From positions 72,958 through 126,979 of the forward strand of contig MNCI01001825.1 of the NCBI GenBank assembly GCA_015680685.1: 54,022 nucleotides of DNA, written 5' to 3'. Position 1 is the stretch's first letter. Every line of letters starts with the position of its first letter. The notes beneath the pieces are model-generated. The model worked only from the letters and a program-made list of their open reading frames with translations. It made no database searches and was not told where the DNA came from. Origin of the DNA: Gnetum montanum. Lineage: Eukaryota; Streptophyta; Gnetopsida; Gnetales; Gnetaceae. Made by a program: the position numbers and the translations under genes. Of this stretch, positions 34,009 to 46,956 are shown piece after piece.

Positions 34009-34130
34009 CTAAGTGTTTGTGTGCCGAATAGAACATAAGGATATCACTCACATTGTTGGGAGTCTAAACGAACCTTCAGGTTAATCAAGATAAAAAAATT
34101 ATATAATAGTGAATTAGCATACTGATAACA

Positions 34131-37100
34131 ATGTCTTCCTCTCATAAGAGCAACTCACCACCTAAGGACCATACATGAGATAGTCGGCAACATAAAACAC
34201 ATAGCTGAAATCAGCCAAGTCCTAAACAATACAAGATAGTTTATACTCATCCCGATGAGTATATTCCAAACTTTACCTTTATCCTCCATCAAGACGAACA
34301 ACTACAATGGAGAGATTTGCAAGGTGACATCATGTTACCCCTAGATCGATTAGTCTCTAACATGCTCTTCCGTGCTTTGGCACAGATAGGCATGATTGAA
34401 TTATATGCTGAATACGTTGTAGAAGACTTTGATATGAGGGATTATCATCCCACAGAAGCACAACGTATGAGGGATGCTAGGCATGAGAGTCAACATACAC
34501 TATTGAAGGGCAAGGGTTTGCACGTCCTTAGCGAAATAGGAGATGAGGAACCCCTTATAACGGGTTATTTAGCAAATGATGTTCCCCCTCATAATGATGG
34601 TGAGGAGGTAGGGTATCAGAACCTACGATCAACAATACATAACCATGGTTCTAATGCCCGTGAACATAAACTATTCACAGTGGGAATAACCACTCATGCT
34701 AAGGACGGGCACTTAGATCATCACCACGATCGGGGCCGTAGCAGCCAAAGAGCAGGCAAGAAACATCATCATGGCGATGGTTTCCCTTTTTATTTCGCTT
34801 CTTCACATCACTCACCCTCTTCTTCCACATCTGGGCATAGCCATCATGGACACGAAGGAGAGGATAAAGGTAGACAAAATGAGAGACCTTGACGGGAAAG
34901 TCGAGAGAGAGGACAAGGGCAAGGACGTAGGGAGAGTAGGGAACAACGTAGACATCACAGGTGTCATGAAATAGATGATCATGATAAGCCCCTACTCGCA
35001 ACCCGAAGTATGCTTGACATAACGAGGGCAGTTAGGATTCCCACAAGGCATTTAAAAGATAGTCGAATCAAACGTTTAGACATGAACAATATCCCACGAT
35101 TTGAAGGGGGATACAATGCTGATCCGCAAAATCATTTACAGGCATTCCACGATGCCTGTGCCTTGCAAAATATAGAAAATGAGTGGCAAAAACTTAAGTT
35201 GTTCCCAAGGATACTCACCAAAGAAGAAGAGAGTTGGTATCGATCCTTAGAATTGGAAACCATTAGGAGGTGGAGTATGATGCTAGAACTGTTCAACGAT
35301 AAGTATCAGACGTACTCCAGAGTGTCCAATTTGCGTAAGCAGATCTCAGGCTGGGAGCAAGGTACTCATGAATCCAGGGATGCTGCCATGGCCTGCTACT
35401 ACACATTGTTACATCGTTTCTCGGGCCATGGGTATGCTTAGTGGGATCAACTTCACCACATTGTGGATGGGCTAAGGCATGAAACTAGAAGAACCCTTGG
35501 AACTTCTGCCTAAGGGAGACTCTCACAACTTAGAGCCCATGAAGTACATCGCTTGTTGGAACAAGTAGCAAAAGAAGAAGGTAAGCTATGAAAAAGGAAA
35601 AGTGCAGAAGAATACAACCGTGACCCCTCTCTTCGAAAGAAGGGAGTGAAATTTTGTGATGAAGAGGATGAGTCACCAATCGAAGAGTTGGTGAATAAAA
35701 AGACCTTGTCGCTTGAAAAGCTCACAACAAAAATAGCGGGTAAGGTAGATGACGTATGGAGTTCCTTAGATTCTAAAATTAAAACTGTCTTAAAAATTGT
35801 AGAAGAGTCTAAGGTAGAACAAAGTAGTGACAAAGGTAAGACGAAGTGGAGTGATTTAGGCCTTGCACATAACAAGGGTAAGGGGAAAATCACTAACTCT
35901 GATGGGGTTGTGGAATCAGACACAGACGATGACAGTGGATGTGAGATCTGCCACTATGACCATCCTAAGGGATGTTGCCCCATCATCTCACATCTATAGG
36001 AGTCTGGGGTGTATGCACTTAATCCAAGACTTAATCAACAGCAAACACCCCGTAGGTTACCTTATCCCCAAGGTAACCCAAGGTAGTTCCACCAACCATT
36101 AATGTATTATCCAAGTGGAACTCCCCCACAACCCATCGGACAGCATCAGCAGTGGCAATACCCATAGTCATGGGGGATGCCATCGCCAAAACATCAGTAC
36201 CCTTATCGACAGCCTGATCCTTATGGATATTATGTGTAGTAGCCGATTTCTCCAAGTGACTCTATGAGTCACACAACTCCCCATCGTCACTACGAAGTTC
36301 AGAAGTACTTCAGAAGGACTCCTTCTCCTATGGGAGACACTCCATACCCACACCATCCTCCAAATCCATCCACAGCTCTTCCACAAGTAGTTCCCATAAC
36401 ACCTCCTGCTCCAAAAATGCAAGGGAAACTTCCTCCTCAACCGCAGCAACGTCATGCTGCGAGAGCTATAAATATTCAACCTGCTACTGGTTCTGATAAC
36501 TGTAAAAAGAGAAGACCTTTCTTCAGAACCAAAATACCAGAAAAACTCTCATAACAACAAGTAGTTGGGCCCATGTACATTCCTCCACCATCTAACACTT
36601 CGGAGCACTCTTTAGTCCAACAGAGCTTAATGCATACGATTATGTTAACACATATCATAACCGATTGGATCAAGGTAGGCCACCTTCCCAGGAAACTAAC
36701 TGATCCTGGAAGTCCCTTAATCTACCTTCAGGTCGCCGAAAATGAACCACATAGGGCTCTTCTTGACTCAAGTTCCAGAGTCAACTTAATTTCACAAGAG
36801 ATGTATCATGCTTGGAACCTGTCCCAACTTAAGAAGAGCAACATTCAACTAGAGCTGGCAGACCAGTCCATCACCATTCCCTTGGGATTGGTGGAGGATA
36901 TCATTACCACTGTGTGTGGTTGGTTTTACCCAGTTGATTTCTTGGTGATTGAAATCAACAACAATGAAGGGGACTTCCCGATTATAATGGGAAGGGCATG
37001 GCTTAGTACAGTAGACGCATGCCTTAGAATCCGCAATCTTTCGTTGGAAATCTCTAAGATAAATATTTATGGAAAGACTGAGAAGAGGAAAGTTCCATGC

Positions 37101-37460
37101 ATCACATACAGTGATTCATCGGGTGATGACATGGAGGAAATGCCTCCATGTAATAGGTGTGCCCTTGAAACATTGAAACAAAGATGACTGTATGTAGCAA
37201 CCACACAACCAGTAGTAGACACCCCATGGTTGACAACTACTAGAAGGAGCGGAAAAATATGCATGGAACGAACTGAGAAAACCCATGTCCATAACGAAAG
37301 CATATACACATTGGAATATGAGCGTCGCCAACTTCCACCCGTTAATCTAAGATCATCAATTGGGAGAAGTTGGGAACTTCTTAGAAATTCAAATAGGCGC
37401 TCATTATTTCAGATCTCTTCCTTTCCACTCAATCATGGGGGAGATGGCCACCTATGCTAA
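34131..37460 (+). pseudogene. Element B gag-protease (broken, then truncated)
   Basis: One frame from MSSSHKSNSPPKDHT runs through gag (RLDMNNIPRFEGGYNADPQ, CEICHYDHPKGCCPI), the Pro/Gln-rich tail, VTDWIKVGHLPRKL-like linker (here ITDWIKVGHLPRKL), and protease (RALLDSSSRVNLIS, FPIIMGRAWLS) to the end at about 37460. Stops are at about 34170, 34206, 34890, 35439, 35511, 35589, 35997 and 37185. The protease triad is lost (DSSS). After SIGRSWELLRNSN the sequence jumps to the region that in A follows integrase, removing about 2.9 kb with RT, RNase H and integrase. Confidence 0.88.
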
Positions 37461-39271
37461 TCATATGGGGCCCTCAATTCTTTTAGGTTTTTATTTTACA
37501 ACATTTTTGTTTTACACATTTTTGTTTGACAAATTTCTTTCACTTTTCTAGTTTTTTTTTACAATTTTGTTTAACTTTTCTTGTTTTTTGTTTACAACAT
37601 CATTATGCTTTTTCATTTTGTGTGTGTGTGTGTGTGTGCTCCACCTTGTAAGTTTGTCACCCAATAAGTGTTCGGAATGATGGTATGAACTGTTTTCATG
37701 TTGATTGCTAATGTTTGGTTTTTACCTTTAAGTCACAATGTTGATACTAAGGTATGTTTTTTTTGATATGGCAGACAATGAGATCACTTCATCCATCCAT
37801 CCACTAGTTTCTATGGTCTCTCTCGGCTTGGAAATGTATAGTCCCTTTCATAATAAGAACTTTAACGAATCTGTGACTGGGCATTTTTCAAACTAAGGAA
37901 GGACTCAAGAATTGAAAAGGGTGTGACTTCAAGGGAACTTGATGCTTTTGTGTTGGCCATTCTCTTGGGTGCTTGGATGTTTTTTTTTTTTGAGTTTTTG
38001 TTGTGGTTCTGATGTTACCTAATTATCGGAAGCTGAGTAAATAAAAATAAGAAGTCTTTACATGGTGTGGTTCTCATGCATAAAAACACAAAACACAAAA
38101 AAAAAAAAAAAAAAAAAAAAACAACAAAACAACAATTAAGTGAGAATTCAAAGCACACCCCTTAGACGAAATAATTCCTTGGGCTACAAGCATTGGTTAT
38201 GGAACTAAAAATGTTCCCTCTAACTAAGGCCCTTCTCGCTTCCCATTCTCTCCTTTGTTTCATTGGAATGGTGGTGACTCTTGGGGAAGGCATTCTTGTT
38301 ATCCAAGTGGATGGGTTAGCTGAATGCATTGATGTGAAGTCACTGGATGTAGTTGGTTTGAGGCCGGACTTGGAATGGGATTTGCTAAGTCACATTAATC
38401 ATGAAACACACAAGGGGCTGTACACCACCTTGTTCTTGGGATTCCATTCCATTCTCTCTCTCCATCCTTCTCTCCATTATCCACCTCATTGTAGGTTGTA
38501 TCATTAGTGTATATTTTGGTTAATACATTGTTTTCTTTTTGGTAAATTCTTACAGTTAAGTCTTTAACTCTTGTTCCAAATAACATTCCTGGAGCCTATG
38601 GACTCTTTGCATGTGGGTTTGTTAGGGCGTTAAGGGCATAAGCCTGCTTTGGGGAGGACCCACTGACATTCCTATTTGGAGCATTAGTTAAATTCTTTCC
38701 CTTAACATTTTGCAATTAATTTTATTTTNNNNNNNNNNNNNNNNNNNNNNNNNNNNNNNNNNNNNNNNNNNNNNNNNNNNNNNNNNNNNNNNNNGATCCG
38801 TATTAGCCATACCACAACCTAGCCAATGGACCTACACCGAAGCAAGGTATCAATTACATGATGATTCATTTACCCTTGCTAATATAAGATTGTGTTGTGT
38901 GTGTAGATGGCGATCATACAAACAACGAATTAGATTTGGAGCAAACACTTGGAATGGAGTAGCGCTGAAGTAGCTATGCAAGGAGCAGGATTGATGGCAC
39001 GCTTATGGATGGACAACAAAGGTGCAATCTTGGTGTTGGCAGCAACTACACTTATTTCTCTCTCTCTTTCTTTCTTAGCTGCCAACAAAGGCCTGATGTC
39101 ATTGTAATAAGGTGTTCACCCTTGTTGTCATGAACACCAGTTTTGTCAAGTCTTGTAATGATGATCCGTTCACATGTCATCCCATTAGTTCCATTCCCCT
39201 CAATAATCCCATACCTTCCCAATATTATTGTAAGGAACTCGAGGAAAAGTTTTTATTCAGTCATGGGGGTA
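37461..39271 (+). other. Element B 3' untranslated region with gap
   Basis: Collinear with 26510-28395 of A, with a TG run near 37620, a long A run near 38097-38120, and an N gap at 38729-38794. AGTCATGGGGG is at 39259-39269 beside the LTR; AATCATGGGGG at 37431 has one change. Confidence 0.8.
38729..38794. other. Assembly gap (66 Ns)
   Basis: All bases are N, inside the untranslated tail of element B. Confidence 0.99.
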
Positions 39272-40279
39272 TGATGAGATGCGAGCAGCCATGATATCAC
39301 GTCTTCCCCTACGATGTCGCGTACGCAATATCGCGGCCCGTCGCCATATCTATAAATAAGAGGTGGCACTTCCCTGTTTTGCCATCTTGAGTTAAAAGTA
39401 GGGAAACTCTGGTAGTTTGATCGCTCTAGAGATAGAATATTTTCCATGTGCCCATAGTAGGAGTCCCAAAGTGAACGAATCTTTATTCAAGCAACATTGT
39501 ACCTGAACACAAGTTGTGTACGGCAATAAAGACGAGCTTTCCGGATAAACCTTGTAGTGCATGGAATAGGATTTTATTTATTGTTTCTCTCTCACCCTTA
39601 AACTCCTAGAATGCGGTATGAGTACGACTTAATTACGAGCATCTAAGGATGTGTATGGATAGTCAAGGAATTGGCTGCTCATTGCATGTGGTATGAGTAC
39701 GACTTGATTACGAGCATCTCATGTGACTACTTGGTAACCCAGTGGCGTATTTAGGATCTGCACTTGGTAATCCTAGTGGTAGTCCCATATGTCTACGGTT
39801 AGTCAAGGAATCGACTGCTCATCGCACTTAGGCTAGATAGATTCTCTCAACCCTTTCCTCCTAGTTAGGTGCCTCAGTACGACCACTTCGAGCATGTGCG
39901 TTACGCGTGGTGATCCTAGCAATGATTAGCGTTTGGTAACCGCGGTTGCATCGATTCAGGGTGTGTACGGTAAGTGGGAACGGATGCTGAGCTAGGTTAA
40001 TTTAGACTTAGTCATTAGTTAGAATTAGTACTTAGTTTCTCAACCCTTCACCTTGTTAGCATAGGAGACATAAAACATAAAAGACTATAAAAATCATATA
40101 CCTTGGACTTACTTAACCATACATCGTGACAACTACAAGTAAGTCTGGGAAGACAACGAATGATTAACCCCAAGTGTTCCATGGGGCATGTAGGCACTTA
40201 GTCTATGGAGTTTGACCAGATCGCGCGTGCTACACTCATATTCGTATGGTTGAGTGTAAGGGTACCTCGCCACTCATCA
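39272..40279 (+). mobile_element. Element B 3' LTR (type 2)
   Basis: 1,008 bp, close to the 5' LTR. U3 has lost several palindromes, and U5 has an extra piece of about 75 bp (GTATGAGTACGACTT at 39616 and again at 39691) that explains the length difference. It ends CTCATCA. Confidence 0.93.
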
Positions 40280-40284
40280 ATTGT

Positions 40285-41728
40285 CACAAAAGTGGACCTC
40301 CCTCTTTCTAATGGAAGGATCCCTATTATATTATTCTACACTTTCTCATTTTCTCAGCTCTCCTTGTTCTTTTGCTACTTGCTCTATCAGCCTTTGTATA
40401 AAATGGACTCTTAATTCTAATAGTCTCCCTTTGGCATAGACCCCAAGAGTTCTTCTTATTTCTGATCTAAGTCCATCTATGATGTGGCAGAGTTATTCCT
40501 GCTAAGAATAACCATGGCCAGGGCATCGGTGTATGTGAGAATAGTGTCTTCCCATGGTGGTGTCTAAGGGTTCATGTCTTCCTTGATTTGATCCTTGGGT
40601 CTACCTTCTTAGATTAGACACTTGGGAGTATGTTTGATATTTATCATTGAACAGCTCTAGCATTGTACTCTAGCTATGGATAGATTTTAGTTCCAAGGAC
40701 TGATGCTAGCTTTCTACTTCCTTGATGATTAACTTTAATTTTTGCTAATCATTTTCAATTTTTTGTAAGGCATAGACATGTTGAAAAGCTTGAATAATAT
40801 GTTTGTAGGTCAGAGTTATATCCCCCCTCAAATTTGGGGATATTGTTCATGTCAAGTCACTTAATCTGACTATCTTTCACATGCATGGTTGGAATTTTTA
40901 CTACCTTTGCAATGTTCAGCATGCTTTGAGTGGCAAGCAAAGGCTCATCATCATCATTATTTTAAGGACATCTATGATGTACTCTGCTTTTACTTCGTTC
41001 ATGGTGGTCTCTACGATTATCATTGTCCCACTGTTCACCTTCATCATGATTATTCTTTTTGCGGCATTTGTCAGGACTAGAAGAGGGAGAAGAAGATGTA
41101 AATGAAGAGGGTGAAGAGGGAGGAGGATTGCCACCACCATGGTATCTGCCACCTCCAATACACTTGTCATAGTCATGTTTATTAGCTTTTTTGTCATCTT
41201 GATGCTTGCTCGAGCCCCTGCTTTGAGTTCCACATTTTTCTGAACCCAGATTGTTAATAGTGGACTGCAGATTCAGGTTCAAGACCCCATTACCAATATC
41301 AGGGGATGGATAATCTTCATGTTGAGAACCCCCAGAGGAAGGATCCTCATTGTCATTTTGGTTCAATAGGAATAAGGAATTGGTAAATTGTTTTCTCTTC
41401 ATAGCCTCATGGTGCTTGTCCTAGTGTTGATCACTCCTGCATTATGTTTCAGTGGGACAATAGTCTCGGTAGTCATGGTCATGCACAATGTACTCTTCTT
41501 GAAAATCTTGAATGTCCAACCTCCTAAGAGTTTGGAGTAGCATCCCAGGAACAGATTACTTAGGAGTCATTACAATGTTACCCTCCATATCTCGCCACTG
41601 TAGTTGTTCATCCTGATGTAGGATGAAGGTGAAGTCAGGCACATACTCCTCTGGATGAGTATATACCACCTTGCATTCTTGAGGCATTGGTAGTTTAGTA
41701 TCATCACACATGTGAGAATTAGACATTT
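40285..41728 (-). pseudogene. Element C gag, 5' part
   Basis: Minus-strand frame from MSNSHMCDDTKLPMPQE with YTHPEEYVPDFTFILHQDEQ, collinear with A gag. A Ser/Pro-rich stretch (PPPSSPSSFTSSSPSSS) lies where B has a Ser/His-rich one and A has a deletion. Then LDMNNIPKFEGGYNSD, with stops, to the B insertion point after FCDN. Confidence 0.85.
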
Positions 41729-41860
41729 TCTAATTAGAATAAGATTTCAGTTGCTCAAATTATTATATTTATTTTTAGGATGATTTTGATCTTAGGGTTC
41801 ATCCAACAATGTTAATGATTTTCACTATGCATAGATAGTACATGTTTTAAATAAAAAGAG

Positions 41861-41878
41861 TCATGAGCAATGGTGCTA
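41861..41878 (-). other. Element C primer binding site (degraded)
   Basis: Minus strand TAGCACCATTGCTCATGA, one base after the LTR end. About 11 of 18 bases fit the tRNA-Asp complement; position, not similarity, makes the call. Confidence 0.65.
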
Positions 41879-41879
41879 A

Positions 41880-42754
41880 TGATGAGCGATGAATACCCCT
41901 ATGCTCAACTAGATGAATCACTAAGTGTTCACGCGTGATTCTATCAAATTCAATGAACTCTATGTCTTCTGGTACACTAGCCTCTAGGAAGTGAACTTTC
42001 CCTAACAGTTATTTGTTATCTTTCCAATTACACTTGTGATATGCAGAGGTATGGTTAAGTGTAATTGAGGTGTATGATTTTTATTATTTTTATGTTTTAT
42101 GTTTTGGGAGCTTAAAATAAAGGATGAAAGGAATAAAGTAACTTAATTGCTAATTTAACCTAACTAACTAATCAATGTCTAACTAATTCTAACATAAGCA
42201 TCGGTTACCACTTTCCATACAAATCTTGAATATGTATAATGCTACTAGGTTACCAAATGTTAAGCGTTATTGGGATTACCAATTGCCATGTGCATGCTCG
42301 AAGCAGTCATACTTATGTGCTTAATTAATTGTTATTCAATCTAGCTAGCTTAATTTCTTAATTAGTGTAATTACTTAAAATCATTAAATAAAATTACTAA
42401 AAAAATTAAATATATGAAGAAAATATTTAATTTATCCAAAGTGCTAAAAGGTTTATTAGAAAGCTCATGTTTATTGCCACACACACTACTGTGCTCACGT
42501 ACAATAGTGTTTGAATAAAGATTTGTACACTCAATGACTCCTACTGTGTGCATTTGGGAAAATATTCAAACTTTGGGGAAAAAAAACTGTAAGAGCTCTA
42601 CTATGCTATGACTAATATGAATCGAAAACCATGTGTCCAAGTGTTATATATATAGGCTAGCACACATCCCATGATATTAGATATTCAACATTACTTCTGG
42701 ATCCCCGATATTGGGTATTTGATATCATGGCTTCAGATAAAATAAACTTCATCA
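41880..42754 (-). mobile_element. Element C 5' LTR (type 3)
   Basis: 875 bp on the minus strand from TGATGAAGTTTATTTTATCT to CGCTCATCA. It has a CCTATATATATAAC TATA box (plus 42648-42657), the CAGTAGGAGTCATTGA block, and AATAAA before ACATGAGC. It lacks the GATATCGC array and is nearer to the solo LTR at 50343. Confidence 0.85.
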
Positions 42755-42860
42755 CCAAGTTTTTTGCTATGTTCTTTTGATCATGGTAACTTGCTTGACA
42801 ACTTGGAATTTTGAGTTAGCAACATGTAATTTTTGTTGTGCATTTTTCTTATTTGTGAAC

Positions 42861-44676
42861 TATTAATGTCAACATCGCCCATGCTAGGCATAGGGCCATG
42901 ACTATTAAGTTCCAATTCGATAACAATTAGAAATTCTATAAGTTATAGCCCAATGCAAGTTAATTGTAATAGCAACATATGTTAGGTAAAGCAAAGTACA
43001 CTCAACAGATAGGTAGGTACATGGAATACAGAATGATGAATTTGGAATTTAATTTTGGAAGATACATTAGTTTGCATTTTTAACATCTTTTTTTTTAAAA
43101 GGATTCCAAGTAGTGTTGACAATTACCTCTCCGTGAACTAAATGTTGGTTAATTAATAAGTTTAAATCCTTAACCATTAATGCTCAAAATATATATAATA
43201 AAGTATCATTTTCAACATCTTCTACAATCCATGTCATTCTGCTATGGTTTATTGAGCTTACAAACCTAGAATCTTCCAAAAATACAATAGTAACTACCAT
43301 GAAAACAATGGAAGTAACATTGGAGAACATGGCTTGGTACATTTTCATGGCAACGTTTGGTTAGAGGAGCTTGTTCTAAGTGGTTGGTACATGAGTTCAA
43401 TGTTGGCCATTACTTATCATCTCTACAGTGATTTGATTTACTACATTTGTTGGCAGGAAGACTAGGAACAACAGTTTCATAACCATTAGATGGTTAATTC
43501 TTTTTTTTTCTATGTTTCTGCATTTTAAATTCTTTTAGTTAGTTTCCTTTCTTGGTTTCATGGTTTTGATTCTGCATATCACCTTTTTAGGGTTAACCTT
43601 TATAAGTTTTAATAACATCTCTCTAATCCCATAATTATTATCCATTTTATCATAATGACAATAGAGACCCTTAATAATAAAAGTGATGTTTCTTTGAAAA
43701 TCATTAAATAAATTAAGGTAAAATAAATGTTTAGTGTTCCTTGTCTATTTAGCTTTCTCTTTTCTAGCAAATTCTATGGGAAGGAGAACAGGAGAAGTTG
43801 AAGCAACAATCGAAGGGAGAAGAAAGAGGGGGAAATCCCATGAACCCTTTCTAAAATTTGGTGGCAATGATTGTTATGGTGGACATTATGTGCTGGTGGT
43901 GGTAGTGGACATTACAATGGACGTTATGCTTAGGCAGTAATTGCCATGGCCATTACACATGGGTGGTGGCTCCTCATGTGCTAGAATAGTCTTTATAAAT
44001 TCCTTGGCTAGATGCAACATGGACATGGAATAGGAAGTAGCAAGCTAGCTACAGTGGTGGCGTTTTCTCCAAGTGGAGTCATGGTGGGAAATCCCAAGGT
44101 TCTCTCTTACTTTTCTTGCCTATTCGATAACTCTCCTAAAGGCAGTTTAGGGTAGAGAAGGGGGTAGATTCAATGGTCAAAAGTTGGAGGCTCATTAGAA
44201 GAGGTGTGCTTCTTACAAGCACTGGTAGGTAAGGTTGCACCAGTAGTCATTGCATCTATGCTCGTTTTGAGCTAAGTCATCATTTCATTCTATCATTTTA
44301 TATTTTTGCAATTGAACCGTGGTCTTTGTGTTGTGGATTAAACATAGAACTCATTTTACTTTAGAACTCAGATTAATCCTATACAAGCTATAAGCTATTT
44401 CCTGCTTTAATTTCACATTTTATTAATACAAAAGTTTTATCGTTGAAAAATTAAAAAGCAAACAGTTGCCTTTCAAAATTATCTTGAACTTCCTTTTATA
44501 TTTCCTTGTTAAAATCATTTAACTTACCAGCATCTTTATACGTCACAAAATGCCACATTGCCCTACCAACTGAGACTATTCCCAAGTTCCCGTAGCCATA
44601 TAGGAGACACCCTAGATAATAGTCTCCCTAAATGAGTTTTTTAAGTGTTGATGTGTCCAAAATTTATGCATCAACA
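42861..44676 (+). mobile_element. Element D 5' LTR
   Basis: About 1.8 kb, beginning TATTAATGTCAACATCGCCC and ending CATCAACA. The first 450 bp align with 49983-50342 plus 51234-51306. The end is set by the inverted terminal bases and by the primer-like TTGGTACTAGAATGAGG at 44682. Confidence 0.75.
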
Positions 44677-44681
44677 CCTTT

Positions 44682-44698
44682 TTGGTACTAGAATGAGG
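44682..44698 (+). other. Element D possible primer binding site
   Basis: TTGGTACTAGAATGAGG, five bases after the LTR, loosely resembles the initiator tRNA-Met site TGGTATCAGAGC. The similarity is partial. Confidence 0.4.
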
Positions 44699-45478
44699 GT
44701 GTTTTTCCAACCTTTGTTTTCCATTTCTGTTTCCAAAAATATCAAATTTTATGTTCTTTCCCATTGATTTGCATTGTCTATTTTTGTTTTTGCTTTCCTG
44801 TTTTCATTTCCATTTCTATTCTTAGTTACCAATTTATAGATTAAAAAAATATCTATTTTTCGCTGTTTCTGAAAATTTTTGTTACTTGTTCTTGTTAACA
44901 GTCATCCATTAACAGTTCATGTTTTCTGGTTTTGAAAATCTAGTTTATTTTCCTATTTTAGTTTCTAATTAGGTTACCTAGAAGCTTCAGTGGTTGTTTT
45001 TGTTTCCTATTTATTTTTAGTTACTATTTCTTTTTTTGAAAATTTAGTTTTCTATTAAATTTCTGTTTCCACTCCTGAAAGCTTTTGTTTTTTTCAGTTC
45101 TTGAAAATTTTATATTATCTAATTTTTGTTATCTAAACCTACTTTGGCCCATTTCTAATACTAGTTCCAATTAACAGTTGCCTATTTTTAATTTTATCAC
45201 TATATTTCAATTTCATTTTCAAATCCCTAAACCTTCTTTTCCTAGTTCTATTGATTACTTCATTTAGGTGGTCCTTACCATAGTTCTAAGGTAAGGTGGT
45301 GTTCTCATTTACTTTTCTGGAAATTTGCATTTCACTATTTTTTTAAAAAAATTTATATATATTGCAATTTCAGTTTTTCTTTTAAAAATAAAAATAAAAA
45401 AATATAGTATTTAAATATTTTTCTATCTTATTTAATTTTATATTTTTGTAGCATTTATATTTCAAAGTCTTTCATTTT

Positions 45479-46740
45479 ATGAATGAGTCCTCCCATAAAT
45501 CATCCCAACAAAGACCATTTACCCCTTCCCTTAAGCAACCAACTACTCATCATTTCACTTTAAGAAAATAACGAGCTTCATGATTTCCAAGTTATATTCC
45601 TAGAAGAATTCGAACTAGGATGGAAGCTAATCAACCCCCAAATCCTTTGGTGAGCAATCCCTTTAAGTTCACAACCTATCATGATATTCTGAAACCACTT
45701 TAAAATATAAATTTATTCTTTGATCCTACAACCCCTACTAGTAATGCCCATCAACATATACAATGTTTTGAAACCTTACTAGGCATCCATAACATTATCC
45801 AAAATTACATAACATGTAGGGTCTTTGTGACAACTTTTAGGAGCAAAGCCACCCAATGGTTTTTGATGCTCCCTAATGCCTCTATCAACTCATGGCAATA
45901 GTTTAAACATAAGTTCTTGCTCCAATTCGATAAGTTCACTAACCCTGCCTTAGCATCAAGTAATTTCACAAGCCTAAGAAAACTACCTAGGAAAAATGTC
46001 CGTGATTACAACCTAAGATTCCTCCATCAACTTGCTTATGTGCTGAATGAGATAGGTTCGCAACCTAATGGTATTCTCAATTTCTACATATCTACCATTG
46101 AGAAATTCTTCATCTATGTCATTAAGTTTGATCCTAACATAATAGAAATATAAGGAGAAATGGCTAAAGTTGTTGAATTAGAACAAATTAGCTTGATGAA
46201 TTGCATTCAAACTCAATTTGGGATGATGAATGTTAGTAATCCTATATGGTCTATTCCTCTACCATCACAAGTTTTTCCAATGAATAATACTTTGTTCCAA
46301 ACTCCCACTCCCCTTCAAATGACTCAACGTACAAGTAGTTGTTTTCAAGGTCTCACATCCTCTTCATTTTTACCACCACATACCTATTGAAGTCATGATC
46401 AATCAAAAGCTTTGATCCAATCCATCATAAACCCAAATGGAATATCTAATCCTAATGCATCTACTTGTCAAACAAAAAATGAAATAACACAAATATTAAC
46501 TTCACTTCAAAAGCTTTTCAATGAAGTAGTTGAACTAAAGAAAAATAACAATAAAGTTCCTATACAATCTGAAAAATCAAGCACATCAATCAATGATGAT
46601 TATTGCCATCTTCATAACACTAGGCAACATTCTAAAAAAACTTGTCTTCAATTTTTAGCACTATATGGTGAAAATGTCCAAAATCAAAAAAATGGAAAAG
46701 GCCCTATTATGTCTTTAACATACCTCATGAAATAGAAAAT
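45479..46740 (+). pseudogene. Element D gag (broken)
   Basis: ATG at 45479 starts MNESSHKSSQQRPFTPSL; after stops, ATQWFLMLPNASINSWQ and FLLQFDKFTNPALASSNF, LRKLPRKNVRDYNLRFLHQL form the Retrotrans_gag capsid core (about 45846-46060). YCHLHNTRQHSKKTC near 46600 is a zinc-knuckle-like C-H-H-C motif. It is unlike gag of A/B/C. Confidence 0.82.
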
Positions 46741-46956
46741 GAAGAAGTTCCCTCATTGGAAAAATTCATGGTAAGTGATCCGAACCCACATAACACTCAC
46801 TACCATAGACTTAGTGACATTATGAAAACCACACAATAACAAACTAGGAATAATCCTTATACCCCTTCCAAGAGAAGAGATCCTAGTTAAAATAACACAA
46901 ATAATCAAATTGGACCATCCTAAGAAAATGTCCCACAATAGTCAAACTTCCCTTCC

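Larger units (their letters stand above)
33051..40279 (+). mobile_element. Element B: non-autonomous Ty3/Gypsy element nested in C
   Basis: It has two type-2 LTRs (33051-33989 and 39272-40279), each starting TGATGAGA and ending CTCATCA, a tRNA-Asp primer site, gag and protease, and no RT, RNase H or integrase. Flanks ATTTT (33046-33050) and ATTGT (40280-40284) are a 5-bp target duplication with one change. Joining the flanks restores the reading of C gag (CDNDEE). Confidence 0.93.
29098..42754 (-). mobile_element. Element C: deleted Ty3/Gypsy element, interrupted by B
   Basis: A minus-strand relative of A: 5' LTR 41880-42754, primer site 41861-41878, gag part 1 40285-41728, gag part 2 32280-33050, RNase H and integrase remnants 31180-32080, 3' untranslated region 29203-31150, and a remnant of the 3' LTR at 29098-29202. 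Gag is split exactly by element B (33051-40279). PR and RT and the front of integrase are deleted, so it cannot move by itself. Confidence 0.85.

Noticed and set aside
34771-34974. Small frames near the Ser/His-rich part of element B gag
   Set aside because: Out-of-frame shadows of gag; the true frame runs through this part in A, B and C.
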